The notes: generated by a model from the sequence alone, not told the origin. DNA of 64,000 nt from CAVPDG01 sp963702535 (GCA_963702535.1 CAVPDG010000013.1:124001-188000); one strand, 5' to 3'; positions 8,663-17,628 are shown, counted from the stretch's first letter. Made by a program: numbers and translations.

Positions 8663-10736
8663 GCAAGCCTCGATCCAGGCTTTGTCAGCTGACCCGGAAC
8701 CCAACCGCAACGGCGACGAAGTGGAGAAGCACCTGCTGATCCTGATGCCTTCCGGACGGCGAGGCTGGGTAAAGCACGGCACGCCCATCCTCGAAGCGGC
8801 GCGGGGCATGGGCGTGGAGATCGAGAGCATCTGTGGCGGGCGGCTGACTTGCGGGAAATGCCGGGTTAACATCGAAGAGGGCAACTTCCCCAAGCATGGG
8901 ATCACCTCCGATGCCGCCCACCTCTCGCCGCCCGGCGAGGAGGAGCGCTTGCTGCTGGGCAAAATGCATGCCGGAGGCGGGCGGCTTTCCTGCTCCGCAT
9001 GCGTGGAGGGCGACTTGCTGGTAAGCGTGCCGGAGGAGAGCCGCGCTCACAAGCAGGTGATTCGCAAGTCGGCTACGCAACGTGCCATCGAGATCGACCC
9101 GGCGGTCCGCCAGATGTATGTCCGCGTAGATGAAGCCCAGCTCGGAGAGCACCGCGGCGATTGGGGCAGGCTGCAGGCCGCGCTTGCCCAGCAGTGGAAG
9201 TTGGAGAATTTGAGCATTGATTTGCTGGCGCTGCGCCGGCTGCAGATGGCGCTGCGCCAGGGGAAGTGGGCAGTGACGGTCACGCTTTGGCAGGAGCGCG
9301 AGGTGATCGATGTGCGCCCGGGCTACGAGGAGGGCGTGTACGGGCTGGCTGTGGACATCGGCAGCACCACCGTAGCGGGCTATCTCTGCGACCTGCGCAC
9401 CGGTGAGCTGCTGGCGACCGAATCGATGATGAACCCGCAGGTATCCTTCGGTGAAGACCTGATGAGCCGCGTCTCCTTTGCCATGAGCCGCAGCGACGGG
9501 CTGGACAAGATGCACGATGCGATCCTGGACGCCCTCAACCACCTGGCTGCCAACGCCGCGCGCCAGGCGGGCATCCGCGCCCGGCAGATCCACGAGGCGG
9601 TCTTCGTGGGCAACACGACGATGATCCACATCTTCCTGGGCATCAACCCGGAGGAGCTGGGCGGGGCGCCCTTCGCCCTGGCAAACCGGGACGCCATGGA
9701 TATCAAGGCGCGCGAGCTGGGGCTGCATTTGCACCCCGGCGCGAACGTGCACGTGTTGCCGGCAGAAGCGGGGCACGTGGGCGCAGATAATGTAGGTGTG
9801 CTGATCGCCGAGGAGCCCTATCGCCAGGACGAGAACGTGCTGATCGTCGACGTGGGCACCAACGCCGAGATCGACCTGGGCAACCGAGAGGCGATGTTCT
9901 CCGCCTCCAGCCCGACGGGACCGGCTTTCGAGGGCGGGCAGATCTCCTCGGGCATGCGCGCTGCGCCGGGGGCGATCGAGCGGGTGCGCATCGATGCACA
10001 GACCAAAGCGGCGCGCTTCCGGGTGATCGGGGAGGAGAAGTGGTCGGATGAGTGGCAAATCGGACCGGAAGCCCCCCTGGAGAAGCAGCCTGCCCACCTG
10101 GCTGCCGGCATCTGCGGCTCGGGGATCATCGAGGTGATCGCCGAGATGTACCTGGCAGGCATCATCAACTCGGACGGGCGCATCCTGCCGGATGAAACAT
10201 CGGGACGGATCGTGTGGGACGGGCGCAAAGGGGCGTACATCCTGGCGACGGCGGAGCATACGACCAGCGGCGAGCCGCTGCTGATCACCCAGGATGACGT
10301 GCGCAACATCCAGTTGGCAAAAGGCGCGCTATACGCCGGCGCCAAGCTATTAATGAACCGCTCGAATATCCATTCCGTGGACCGCATCATCCTGGCGGGG
10401 GCGTTTGGCAGTTACATCGACCCCAAACACGCCATGATCCTGGGACTGATCCCGGACTGCGACCTGCAAAAAGTCAGCGCGGTGGGTAACGCCGCCGGAG
10501 ACGGAGCGCGCATCGCCCTGCTTAACCGGGGAAAACGCCAGGAAGCCCAGGAGATTGCCCACTGGATCCGCTATGTGGAGACAGCGATCGACCCGGATTT
10601 CCAGAAGGAATTTGTGGATGCCATGTACCTGCCCCACCGGTGGGAGGCGTACCCGCACCTGGCGGGCATCCTGCCAGAGCGGCAGGATACGCCGGATGAA
10701 GGACGAGAACGGCGCCGCCGGCGGCGGGAGGCATAA
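8655..10736 (+). CDS. RACo-type ferredoxin/ASKHA activator of corrinoid proteins
   Basis: This 693-residue protein begins with a [2Fe-2S] ferredoxin domain (Cys60, Cys66 and Cys69 in CGGRLTCGKC, with Cys113 or Cys116 as the fourth ligand). A linker and then an ASKHA-type ATPase domain follow, with GLAVDIGSTTVAGYL, VDVGTNAEIDLGN and AGAFGSYIDPKHA; this is the DUF4445/RACo C-terminal region. Such proteins use ATP and an electron to return oxidised Co(II) corrinoid proteins to Co(I). In this operon the target is presumably the corrinoid protein encoded next. It stands in for the SAM-dependent reactivation domain of conventional MetH. Confidence 0.9.
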   Translation: MTEQASIQALSADPEPNRNGDEVEKHLLILMPSGRRGWVKHGTPILEAARGMGVEIESICGGRLTCGKCRVNIEEGNFPKHGITSDAAHLSPPGEEERLLLGKMHAGGGRLSCSACVEGDLLVSVPEESRAHKQVIRKSATQRAIEIDPAVRQMYVRVDEAQLGEHRGDWGRLQAALAQQWKLENLSIDLLALRRLQMALRQGKWAVTVTLWQEREVIDVRPGYEEGVYGLAVDIGSTTVAGYLCDLRTGELLATESMMNPQVSFGEDLMSRVSFAMSRSDGLDKMHDAILDALNHLAANAARQAGIRARQIHEAVFVGNTTMIHIFLGINPEELGGAPFALANRDAMDIKARELGLHLHPGANVHVLPAEAGHVGADNVGVLIAEEPYRQDENVLIVDVGTNAEIDLGNREAMFSASSPTGPAFEGGQISSGMRAAPGAIERVRIDAQTKAARFRVIGEEKWSDEWQIGPEAPLEKQPAHLAAGICGSGIIEVIAEMYLAGIINSDGRILPDETSGRIVWDGRKGAYILATAEHTTSGEPLLITQDDVRNIQLAKGALYAGAKLLMNRSNIHSVDRIILAGAFGSYIDPKHAMILGLIPDCDLQKVSAVGNAAGDGARIALLNRGKRQEAQEIAHWIRYVETAIDPDFQKEFVDAMYLPHRWEAYPHLAGILPERQDTPDEGRERRRRRREA

Positions 10737-10763
10737 TTCTCCCCCTAAAAACCTAACTCGGGA

Positions 10764-10792
10764 TAGAATAAGCAGCAATACAAAATTTGTAT
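10764..10792 (+). promoter_or_regulatory. Possible internal promoter element and inverted repeat before the corrinoid gene
   Basis: The 72-base gap before the corrinoid-protein gene contains a -10-like TAGAAT (10764-10769) and an inverted repeat with arms ATACAAA and TTTGTAT around one base (10778-10792). No good -35 box is seen. It could be an internal start or operator that adjusts expression of the downstream genes. Weak evidence. Confidence 0.25.
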
Positions 10793-10808
10793 ACTCAAGA
10801 GGTCCAAG

Positions 10809-11495
10809 ATGAGCGAAGACATCAACATTCAAGAAATGTCCATCGACGAGCTTTACGAGCTGATGAAAGAAGACCTGTACGACGGGCTGGCGGAGGAGAT
10901 CGATGCCGAGGTGCGTGAAGCCCTGTCACGCGGCAATACCCCCTATGACGTCCTGACCAAAGGACTGGTGGCGGGGATGGATATTGTGGGCGTCGACTTC
11001 CGGGATGGCATCCTCTTCGTCCCAGAGGTGCTCATGGCGGCAAAAGCCATGAAAACCGGCATGGCAATCCTGCGCCCGCTGCTGGTGGAGACCGGCGCGC
11101 CCAAAATGGGCACGATGGTCATCGGCACGGTGAAGGGCGATATCCACGACATCGGCAAGAACCTGGTGGGGATGATGATGGAAGGCGCCGGCTTCGAGGT
11201 GATCGACCTGGGCATCAACAACCCGGTAGAAAAATACATGGCTGCCATCGACCAGTACAAGCCGGATATCCTGGGCATGAGCGCCCTGCTGACCACCACC
11301 ATGCCGTACATGCGCGTGGTCATCCAGGCGTTGAAGGAGCGCGGCATCCGGGATGATATTGTCGTGCTGGTTGGCGGCGCGCCGCTGAACGATGCCTTTG
11401 CCGAAGATATCGGTGCAGATGCTTACTGCCGCGATGCCGCGGTGGCAGTGGATACAGCCAAGAAATTCATGGCTATCCGCAAAAGTGCGGGTTAA
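10809..11495 (+). CDS. Corrinoid (B12-binding) methyl-carrier protein
   Basis: This 228-residue protein has an N-terminal helical cap domain (about residues 10-95) and a Rossmann-type cobalamin-binding domain. The DxHxxG signature GDIHDIGKNL places the cobalt-ligating His at residue 113, and the SALLTTTMPYM and GGAPLN segments follow. It resembles MtbC/MtmC-type carriers and the B12 module of MetH. In this operon it would shuttle a methyl group from methyl-THF (pterin methyltransferase gene) to homocysteine (next gene). The spacing to the next gene is 28 bp. Confidence 0.92.
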   Translation: MSEDINIQEMSIDELYELMKEDLYDGLAEEIDAEVREALSRGNTPYDVLTKGLVAGMDIVGVDFRDGILFVPEVLMAAKAMKTGMAILRPLLVETGAPKMGTMVIGTVKGDIHDIGKNLVGMMMEGAGFEVIDLGINNPVEKYMAAIDQYKPDILGMSALLTTTMPYMRVVIQALKERGIRDDIVVLVGGAPLNDAFAEDIGADAYCRDAAVAVDTAKKFMAIRKSAG

Positions 11496-11523
11496 TTAAC
11501 GTTATTATTCCTGGCGAGGGACC

Positions 11524-12423
11524 ATGAACCGCTTTGAAGAGTTACTGAGGACAGAACCCGTCATCCTGCTGGATGGCGCGATGGGCACGATGCTCATGGC
11601 AGCTGGGCTGACCTCCGGGGCTTCTCCTGAAGAGTGGAACGCGACACACCCGGAGCGTGTGCGGGCGGTGCACCGCGAGTACATCCAGGCGGGGTCGCGG
11701 CTGGTGCTGACCAATTCCTTCGGCGGCAACCGCTACAGGATGGCTCTGCACGACCTGCAGGAGCGTGTCTTCGAGCTGAACCAGGCAGCAGCGCAAAACG
11801 CCCGCCTGGAAGCTGACGCGGCAGGGCGGCTTGTGGCGGTGGGCGGATCGATGGGTCCGACGGGCGAGCTGCTGGAGCCGATGGGCACCCTGACCCTGGA
11901 AGGCGCGCAGGAAGCGTTTGCTGAGCAGGCAGCCGGATTGGCGGCGGGCGGCGCAGACGTGATCTGGATCGAGACGATGAGCGACCTGAACGAGGTCAAA
12001 GCGGCGATCGCGGGAGCGCGGGCAGCCACATCTCTACCCATCGTCGCCACAATGACCTTCGACACGCGCGGCTTCACCATGATGGGTGTCAGCCCGCAGA
12101 AAGCCGTGGAGGAGCTCGCCGGCTTAAGCCTGATCGCCATTGGAGCCAACTGCGGCACGGGTCCGGCAGAGCTGGAGATCGCCATCGGCAAGATGCGCCA
12201 GGCGAACCCCCAGGTGGTCCTGGTGGCAAAATCCAACGCCGGCGTGCCCCAGTGGCAGAATAACCAGCTCTTGTATGACGGCACGCCGCAGGTGATGGCT
12301 GGCTACGCCAACCAGGCGCGCCAGCTGGGCGCCCGGTTGATCGGAGCATGCTGCGGGAGCACACCGGAGCACATCCGGGCAATGGCGGATGCGCTGGACT
12401 TGACCCCAGCCGCGAGCGCGTAA
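11524..12423 (+). CDS. Homocysteine S-methyltransferase domain protein
   Basis: The 299-residue protein corresponds to the homocysteine-binding barrel of MetH/BHMT. It has LLDGAMGTMLMAAG at the start, LTNSFGGNRYRM, and the zinc-ligand cysteines in IGANCGTG and in GACCGSTPEHI. It would transfer the methyl group from the corrinoid protein to homocysteine to form methionine. The adjacent stand-alone B12 and pterin modules suggest a MetH split into separate polypeptides. A role as a general thiol methyltransferase cannot be excluded. Confidence 0.9.
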   Translation: MNRFEELLRTEPVILLDGAMGTMLMAAGLTSGASPEEWNATHPERVRAVHREYIQAGSRLVLTNSFGGNRYRMALHDLQERVFELNQAAAQNARLEADAAGRLVAVGGSMGPTGELLEPMGTLTLEGAQEAFAEQAAGLAAGGADVIWIETMSDLNEVKAAIAGARAATSLPIVATMTFDTRGFTMMGVSPQKAVEELAGLSLIAIGANCGTGPAELEIAIGKMRQANPQVVLVAKSNAGVPQWQNNQLLYDGTPQVMAGYANQARQLGARLIGACCGSTPEHIRAMADALDLTPAASA

Positions 12424-12431
12424 GAGCGAGC

Positions 12432-12902
12432 ATGGGCGCCTGGCTGCGGGACCACCCCCGATCCCTTGAGCGGCTGTACCTGGCGACGCGCTGGCTCTTC
12501 ATCCGCCTCGACCCGCTGATCCGGCGCTTTGGCTACCGGCGAGCAGCGGGGTGGATCAGCCCGCCCGAAGAATTTCTCAAGAAGCTGGTCTTCGATTGCC
12601 GCATGTGCGGGCAGTGCATTCTGCACTCCACCGGCATGACCTGCTCGATGACCTGCCCCAAAAACCTGCGCAACGGTCCGTGCGGGGGCGTGCGCCTGAA
12701 CGGGCACTGCGAGGTGTATCCAGAAAAAGCGTGCATCTGGGTGCAGGCGTACGAGCGCTCGCTCAAAATGCCCATTTACGGGGGTGAGTTGATCCAGATC
12801 CAGCCGCCGGTCAACCGGCAGCTCGAAGGCACCTCCGCCTGGATCAATATGCTCACCGGCGATGAGCTGAAGGTTTCCGAGGGATGGACACAGAATTCAT
12901 AG
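12432..12902 (+). CDS. MetV-like methylene-THF reductase C-terminal domain protein
   Basis: This 156-residue protein carries the cysteine-rich MTHFR_C domain, with CRMCGQC followed by TCSMTCPK, NGPCGG and a further Cys in GHCEVYPEKAC. These probably hold a FeS cluster or zinc. MetV partners MetF in anaerobes with the Wood-Ljungdahl methyl branch. I chose the ATG at 12432, nine bases after the previous stop, because the upstream part of the open frame overlaps the homocysteine methyltransferase. The 3' end overlaps the metF start by 19 bases, supporting a MetVF complex. Confidence 0.85.
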   Translation: MGAWLRDHPRSLERLYLATRWLFIRLDPLIRRFGYRRAAGWISPPEEFLKKLVFDCRMCGQCILHSTGMTCSMTCPKNLRNGPCGGVRLNGHCEVYPEKACIWVQAYERSLKMPIYGGELIQIQPPVNRQLEGTSAWINMLTGDELKVSEGWTQNS

Positions 12903-13897
12903 CCGGCAGCCGGCTGGAGAGGGTGCTGAGGTCGGGGGGCTTCGCCGTTACCGCCGAGCTCAACCCGCCGGATAGCGCCAACCCGCAAGAGGTGTATGAC
13001 GCCGCGCTGGTGCTCTCCGAGGTCTGTGACGCCATCAACGCCACCGACGCCTCCGGGGCGAACTGCCACATGTCCAGCGTGGCGATCTGCGCCCTGCTGA
13101 CGCGTGCCGGCTACGAGCCGGTATACCAGATCTCGTGCCGCGACCGCAACCGCATCGCCATCCAGGGGGATGTGCTCGGAGCGGCGGCGATGGGCGTGAA
13201 GAACGTGCTGTGTTTAACCGGCGACGATGTCACCGCCGGCGACCAGCCGCAAGCCAGGCGGGTGTTCGACCTGGATTCCGTGCAGCTCCTGCGCATGATC
13301 CGCATCATGCGCGACAGCAAGATGTTCCTGAGCGGGCGCAAGATCACCACGCCGCCGCGCCTGTACCTGGGCGCGGCGATCAACCCGTTTGTGCCGCCGT
13401 ATGACTGGCAGGCGCAGCGCATGGCGAAGAAGATCGAGGCAGGGGCGAATTTCATCCAGACGCAATATTGCTTCGACGTGCCCCGCTTTCGCAAGTTCAT
13501 GCAGCAGGCGCGCGACCTGGGCATCACCCAGAAGGTCTGCCTGCTGGTGGGCGTCGGTCCGCTGCGCTCAGACAAGGCGGCGGAGTTCATGCGCACGCAC
13601 GTCCCGGGTGTGGTCATCCCGGATGAGGTGGTGGAGCGCTTGAGGAAGACGCCCAAGGAGCGGCAGCGGGCGGAGGGTAAGCGCATCTGCGTGGAGATCA
13701 TCCAGCAAGTGCGCGAGATCGAGGGGGTGGCGGGTGTGCATGTGATGGCTTACCGCCAGGAAGAGCTGGTGGCGGAGATCATCGAAGAAGCCGGGCTGCT
13801 GCCGCGACCCAGGCAGGCAGCCAACAGCGAGCCGGCAGGGCTGCGCCGGCCGCGAAAATTCAAAAGGTCGCCTCATGCCAGGGGCTGGGCGGGATAA
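12884..13897 (+). CDS. metF: Methylenetetrahydrofolate reductase
   Basis: This 337-residue MetF-type barrel reduces methylene-THF to methyl-THF. VTAELNPPDS at the start, NATDASGANCHM, NVLCLTGDDVTAGD and GANFIQTQYCFD are recognisable family segments that contribute to flavin and folate binding. It follows metV with overlap and precedes the pterin methyltransferase by three bases. The enzyme therefore makes methyl-THF exactly where the operon uses it. The electron donor is not shown; no NAD-binding partner is encoded nearby. Confidence 0.92.
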   Translation: MDTEFIAGSRLERVLRSGGFAVTAELNPPDSANPQEVYDAALVLSEVCDAINATDASGANCHMSSVAICALLTRAGYEPVYQISCRDRNRIAIQGDVLGAAAMGVKNVLCLTGDDVTAGDQPQARRVFDLDSVQLLRMIRIMRDSKMFLSGRKITTPPRLYLGAAINPFVPPYDWQAQRMAKKIEAGANFIQTQYCFDVPRFRKFMQQARDLGITQKVCLLVGVGPLRSDKAAEFMRTHVPGVVIPDEVVERLRKTPKERQRAEGKRICVEIIQQVREIEGVAGVHVMAYRQEELVAEIIEEAGLLPRPRQAANSEPAGLRRPRKFKRSPHARGWAG

Positions 13898-13900
13898 TTA

Positions 13901-15430
13901 ATGAAGGAGAAGCTTGTGGCGCTAACCGAACTCTGCTCAAAATCGAAAACCATCCTCATCGGACCAGACCAGCCGTTCACCATCATCGGCGAGCGCATCA
14001 ACCCCACGGGGCGCAAGCGGCTGGCGGTGGAGATGGCTGCGGGGGATTACAGCCGCGTGATCAGCGACGCGCTGGCGCAGGTTGAAGCCGGGGCGCACGC
14101 CCTGGACGTCAATGCAGGGATTCCCCTGGCGGACGAGCCGGCGATCCTGGCGGAGACGATCCGCATCGTGCAATCCATCGTCGATACGCCGCTGTCGATC
14201 GATTCATCCATCGTCGCCGCCCTGCAGAGCGGGCTGGAAGCGTATGAGGGCAAAGCGCTGGTCAATTCGGTGACCGGCGAGGACGAGCGCCTGGAAACGG
14301 TGCTGCCGCTGGTGAAGAAGTACGGCGCGGCGGTGATCGGCATCTCGAACGACGAGACCGGCATCTCGGAAGACCCGGACGTGCGCTTCAGCGTGGCGAA
14401 AAAGATCGTGGAGCGCGCCCAGGACCACGGCATCCGGCGCGAAGATGTGCTCATCGACCCGCTGGTGATGCCGATCGGGGCGGTGCGCCTGGCAGGGCGG
14501 CAGGTGTTCGCCATCATCCGCCGCGTGCAGGAAGAGCTGGGCTGCAACACAGCGTGCGGGGCGAGCAACGTCTCCTTCGGCCTGCCGAGCCGCCCGACGC
14601 TGAACGCCACATTCCTGCCGATGGCGATCGCCAGCGGGCTGACAGCCGCCATCACCAACCCGTTGGAGAGCGAGATCCGCCGGGCGCTGCTGGCGGCGGA
14701 TGTGCTGATGGGCAACGATCTCAACTGCAATGCCTGGATCAACGCCAACCGGCAGGAAGCCCCGGTTGAGGCGGGCGCGCAGGCCGCCCCAGATGGGCGT
14801 CCAGCGCCGGGAGCGGCGTTTCCGGAGAGAATAAGCGGCGTGACAACGGGACTGATCATCTGCGGCGCCTTGGGCCGCGAAGTGCTGGATATCGTGCGCA
14901 AGCACGGTTGGGACGCCGATATCGTGGCTGTCCCGGCGGTGGACCACGTCTTCCCGGAGCGCATCGCCTCGGACGTTGAAGCCAAATTCAAAGCGATGCA
15001 GAACCAGTATGAGCGGCTGATCGTGGTCTTCGGCGACTGCGGATCCAAGGGTGCGCTGGATGAGACGCTGGAGCGCCTGGGGATCGAGCGCATCGCGGGA
15101 CCGCACTGCTACGAGTTTTACGGGGGAAAGGCATTCCAGGAGATCATGGACGAGGAGCCGGGGACGTATTTCCTGACCGATTTCATGGTGCGCACGTTCA
15201 ACGGGCTGATCATGAAGAGCATGGGGCTGGACCGCTACCCGGAGCTGAAGGAAAGCTACTTTGCGAACTATAAGCGCATCGTCTACCTGGCGCAGGTCCT
15301 GGAGCCGGAGCTGAAGGCCAAGGCAGAGGCGATCTCCAATTACCTGGGCTTGCCGCTCGAGATCCGGGAGACGGGGTTCAATTATTTGGAGACGAGATTG
15401 GTGGAGCTGATGGAGAAGAAGGCGGGGTGA
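13901..15430 (+). CDS. Methyl-THF:corrinoid methyltransferase fused to DUF1638
   Basis: Residues about 20-285 form a pterin-binding TIM barrel (DHPS/AcsE/MtgA type) with TIIGERINPTGRKRL, the LDVNAG motif at 68-73, SIDSS, and GASNVSFGLPSR at 220-231. After a proline/alanine-rich linker (about 286-312) comes a second domain starting TTGLIICGALGREVLDIV. I recognise it as DUF1638, with VVFGDCGSKGALDE and GPHCYEFYGG. DUF1638 is usually a separate protein, so the fusion ties it functionally to methyl-THF:corrinoid methyl transfer. This is the last gene of the operon; its 3' end is partly duplicated 70 bp downstream. Confidence 0.85.
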   Translation: MKEKLVALTELCSKSKTILIGPDQPFTIIGERINPTGRKRLAVEMAAGDYSRVISDALAQVEAGAHALDVNAGIPLADEPAILAETIRIVQSIVDTPLSIDSSIVAALQSGLEAYEGKALVNSVTGEDERLETVLPLVKKYGAAVIGISNDETGISEDPDVRFSVAKKIVERAQDHGIRREDVLIDPLVMPIGAVRLAGRQVFAIIRRVQEELGCNTACGASNVSFGLPSRPTLNATFLPMAIASGLTAAITNPLESEIRRALLAADVLMGNDLNCNAWINANRQEAPVEAGAQAAPDGRPAPGAAFPERISGVTTGLIICGALGREVLDIVRKHGWDADIVAVPAVDHVFPERIASDVEAKFKAMQNQYERLIVVFGDCGSKGALDETLERLGIERIAGPHCYEFYGGKAFQEIMDEEPGTYFLTDFMVRTFNGLIMKSMGLDRYPELKESYFANYKRIVYLAQVLEPELKAKAEAISNYLGLPLEIRETGFNYLETRLVELMEKKAG

Positions 15431-15494
15431 ATTTGTCGCTATTAATAACCGTTAGTTTACGATCTGCGGTTTCCCCGCCAACCCAACCTACTTA

Positions 15495-15561
15495 CTCGAG
15501 ATCCGGGAGACGGGGTTCAACTATTTGGAGACGAGATTGGTGGAATTGATGGAGAAGAAGT
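15495..15561 (+). repeat. Duplicated 3' end of the pterin methyltransferase gene (gene-end remnant)
   Basis: These 67 bases repeat 15356-15422 with three substitutions. Read in frame they encode the same C-terminal peptide, LEIRETGFNYLETRLVELM followed by EKK, then an in-frame TAG. All three differences are synonymous (AAT/AAC, GAG/GAA, CTG/TTG). This is best read as the tail of a deleted or displaced paralogous gene rather than random duplication. The copies are separated by 72 bases. Confidence 0.75.
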
Positions 15562-15600
15562 AGGGGCAAGTGTCTGTTTCATATATTGCGAGGGATAAGC

Positions 15601-16178
15601 ATGGGTGTGGAGATCAGATCATATTGGGATGAGCATTTCCCCGACTGTCCGCCTGTTGGTTATCGACTCAAGATTGAATATCCAGATCTATGGTTTCGAA
15701 TTCACACATTGCCGAAATCGAAGCGGTATGCGGATAATGGGATGAAGACCAGGAAATCCTCCTACGGCATAATATGTTGTGCTCAGATCTGTTTTCGAAA
15801 AGCAAATCTATTTACCTTTTGCTAACCCACGATACTGTTTCGAAAAAAGTCAAATCTCCAAAATTTATCGACCGTAAAATTTTCTCAATTAGTCATATGA
15901 CTTCGGTCAACATTCATGAAGAAGAGCCTGATGAAGACCCATACTTCTATCACATATGGAGTTGTAAATTTCGTTGGGAAATTGGATTTTTGGATAAGCT
16001 TTTCAAAAAAGTTGCTGATTGGGAAATCGTAAATCTAATTTTGATCGATACTCCTTCCCATCACCTTTATTACCCATATGATGGAGGAGCGGATATCATT
16101 TTAGCTTCGTCGGCAGAACGTGATTTCTACAAATACAAGTACAGAACCTGGCTATCCGCTCGCCAAGATGGATTGTAA
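15601..16178 (+). CDS. DUF3885-like protein (frameshifted)
   Basis: The reading starts at an ATG at 15601 (VEIRSYWDEHFPDCPPVGYRL). It loses one base in the GGG run at 15739-15741 and continues as DEDQEILLRHNMLCSDLF to 16178, about 192 residues in total. The overall pattern (an early arginine-rich strand, then the DE-rich turn before a helix with LF, then YLLL) resembles DUF3885. No signal peptide or membrane segment is seen. Base composition is clearly more AT-rich than the neighbours, suggesting recent acquisition. The function is unknown; DUF3885 proteins often occur with immunity-type proteins, but no toxin is seen here. Confidence 0.55.
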
Positions 16179-16249
16179 TTTTCTGAGATAATCCGCAGGT
16201 ATTGTAGATGCCCGATCTTATTTCATCGCCAAAGCGGGTAGCGGGTAGC

Positions 16250-16392
16250 GGTGCGTTCGACAGAACGCACCATTATTCGTCTTCCTGCATAATCTGTGCA
16301 AACTAGAATTGTGCGGTGGGTTGGCGGTGTTAATAATGGCAGGGTGATCTAAAATAAGCATGCGTGGAGATTCCTCCGCCAACCCACCCTAC
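16250..16392. repeat. Hairpin and 13-bp inverted repeat in the islet
   Basis: The gap between the DUF3885 and SMI1 genes (16179-16455) contains no gene that I can see. It holds a perfect 9-bp hairpin (GGTGCGTTC, loop GACA, 16250-16271) and a 13-bp inverted repeat (16315-16327 with 16376-16388, core GGTGGGTTGGCGG). A 17-base word spanning the right arm (16376-16392) recurs with one change at 15475-15491, just before the gene-end remnant. It looks like a dispersed non-coding repeat rather than an insertion sequence. Confidence 0.5.
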
Positions 16393-16455
16393 CCACTGAT
16401 GCGATAACGGGAGATTTCTTCTCGGTCGGTAAAGTGCAGACGAAAGCTGAGAGAG

Positions 16456-17465
16456 ATGGAAAACAGAGAAACTCACTGGTTGGATAACCTGAAGCACACG
16501 CTCCAGGACATGAAATATGTTAACCATCCGGTGTCTGAAGTCAACTTGATGCATTTGGAGGGCGAGCTGGGCATTCGGCTCCCTTCCGATTATAGAGAGT
16601 TCCTGCTGCACATCGGTCACGGCGCTGGTCCGCATGAGCTGTGGAGCCCAGACAGGATTTTGGCCGAGCTTGGCCAGGCTAAGGAGGGCAAGAATCGCTC
16701 ATCGAAGACAGTGCAAGTCTTCAAGACCTGCGAATGCTTCTCGAAGCGAGTGAAAGCCTCGCGGATTTGCGAGGATTCCTCGGAACGAACGATGTAGAGG
16801 AGTTCCAGAAAGTCCTGTTAGAGTACAAAAGACTACACCCCGGTCTGCCTCTGCCCAGTCGGCCCTTCCACTTTACTCGAGCACAAGCGAAGGACTATAA
16901 CCGAATTGTGCCCGAGGAGAACAATCTCCCATGGCTGTTCGGTCTCTATCCCGCAAACGGCTCTATCCCTATCGCCGACGATGGGGATTTTTATTGCTAT
17001 GTATTGGCGGTAACCGGGGATGTCGCCGGTAGCGTCTGGGAGGTAAGCGGGGAGTTACTGACCGGTTGGAGGCCAGCTCGTCGACCGAGGGGGTTACATG
17101 ATGCTTGGTTCCGTGGACGAAATCCACTCCCAGCCCTTTCTGCTACGCCTACATTTCTTGAGTGGTATTGCTCCTGGATCGAACAATGTCTTGTGGACTT
17201 GTGCACTGATCAGAGCGGCTATCTAAACCTTGGCCTGGTATACCTAAACATGGGTGAATACGCGGCAGCCCTCGAGAATTGGGACAAAGCAATCCAGATG
17301 ACACCTAACAACTCGCTGGCATACTACTATCGAGGTCTGGTGCTGCAAGGGCTGCAACGAATGGTTGATGCTGCGGCTGACTTCAAGATGTGTCTGACCC
17401 AGAATCCGGATCCTTGGACGCGAGCAAGGGCTGTAGACAGACTGGGTGGATTGGGTGTGAAATGA
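16456..17465 (+). CDS. SMI1/KNR4 domain protein with tetratricopeptide tail (frameshifted)
   Basis: The N-terminal part has SEVNLMHLEGELGIRLPSDYR and FLLHIGHGAGP, the SMI1/KNR4 (SUKH) signature. One base is lost around 16681-16694, after which the frame ending at 17465 continues (DLRMLLEASESLADLRGF, later PEENNLPWLFGLYPANGS). Near the C-terminus a TPR-like pair appears (YLNLGLVYLNMGEYAAALENW, with NNSLAYYYRGLVLQGLQ downstream). SUKH proteins are often immunity proteins against nuclease-type toxins, but many are orphan. No toxin partner is visible in the window. The protein is cytoplasmic by sequence. Confidence 0.65.
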
Positions 17466-17504
17466 GTTGCGGTTCCAGCAACTCCAGCCAGCCAACTGAA
17501 TCGC

Positions 17505-17544
17505 AGCCCCCTGATTTCCGGAAGAAATCGGGGGGCTTTTTTTT
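17505..17544 (+). terminator. Intrinsic terminator after the SMI1/KNR4 gene
   Basis: A 14-bp stem (17505-17518 with 17524-17537, one G-T wobble) with a 5-base loop is followed by eight T residues. It closes the islet and separates it from the methylmalonyl-CoA decarboxylase genes. Confidence 0.9.
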
Positions 17545-17628
17545 GACTTACCTGTGTTAAGGAAATCCCCCGATAATGAGGATGAACGTCACTCCAAGGC
17601 AAGTCATTTCCAAGAGTATGATGAAAAT

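Noticed and set aside
8685..10259. Open frame of 524 codons on the minus strand opposite the RACo-type gene
   Set aside because: High-GC shadow frame without motifs or start signal; the plus-strand gene accounts for the whole region.
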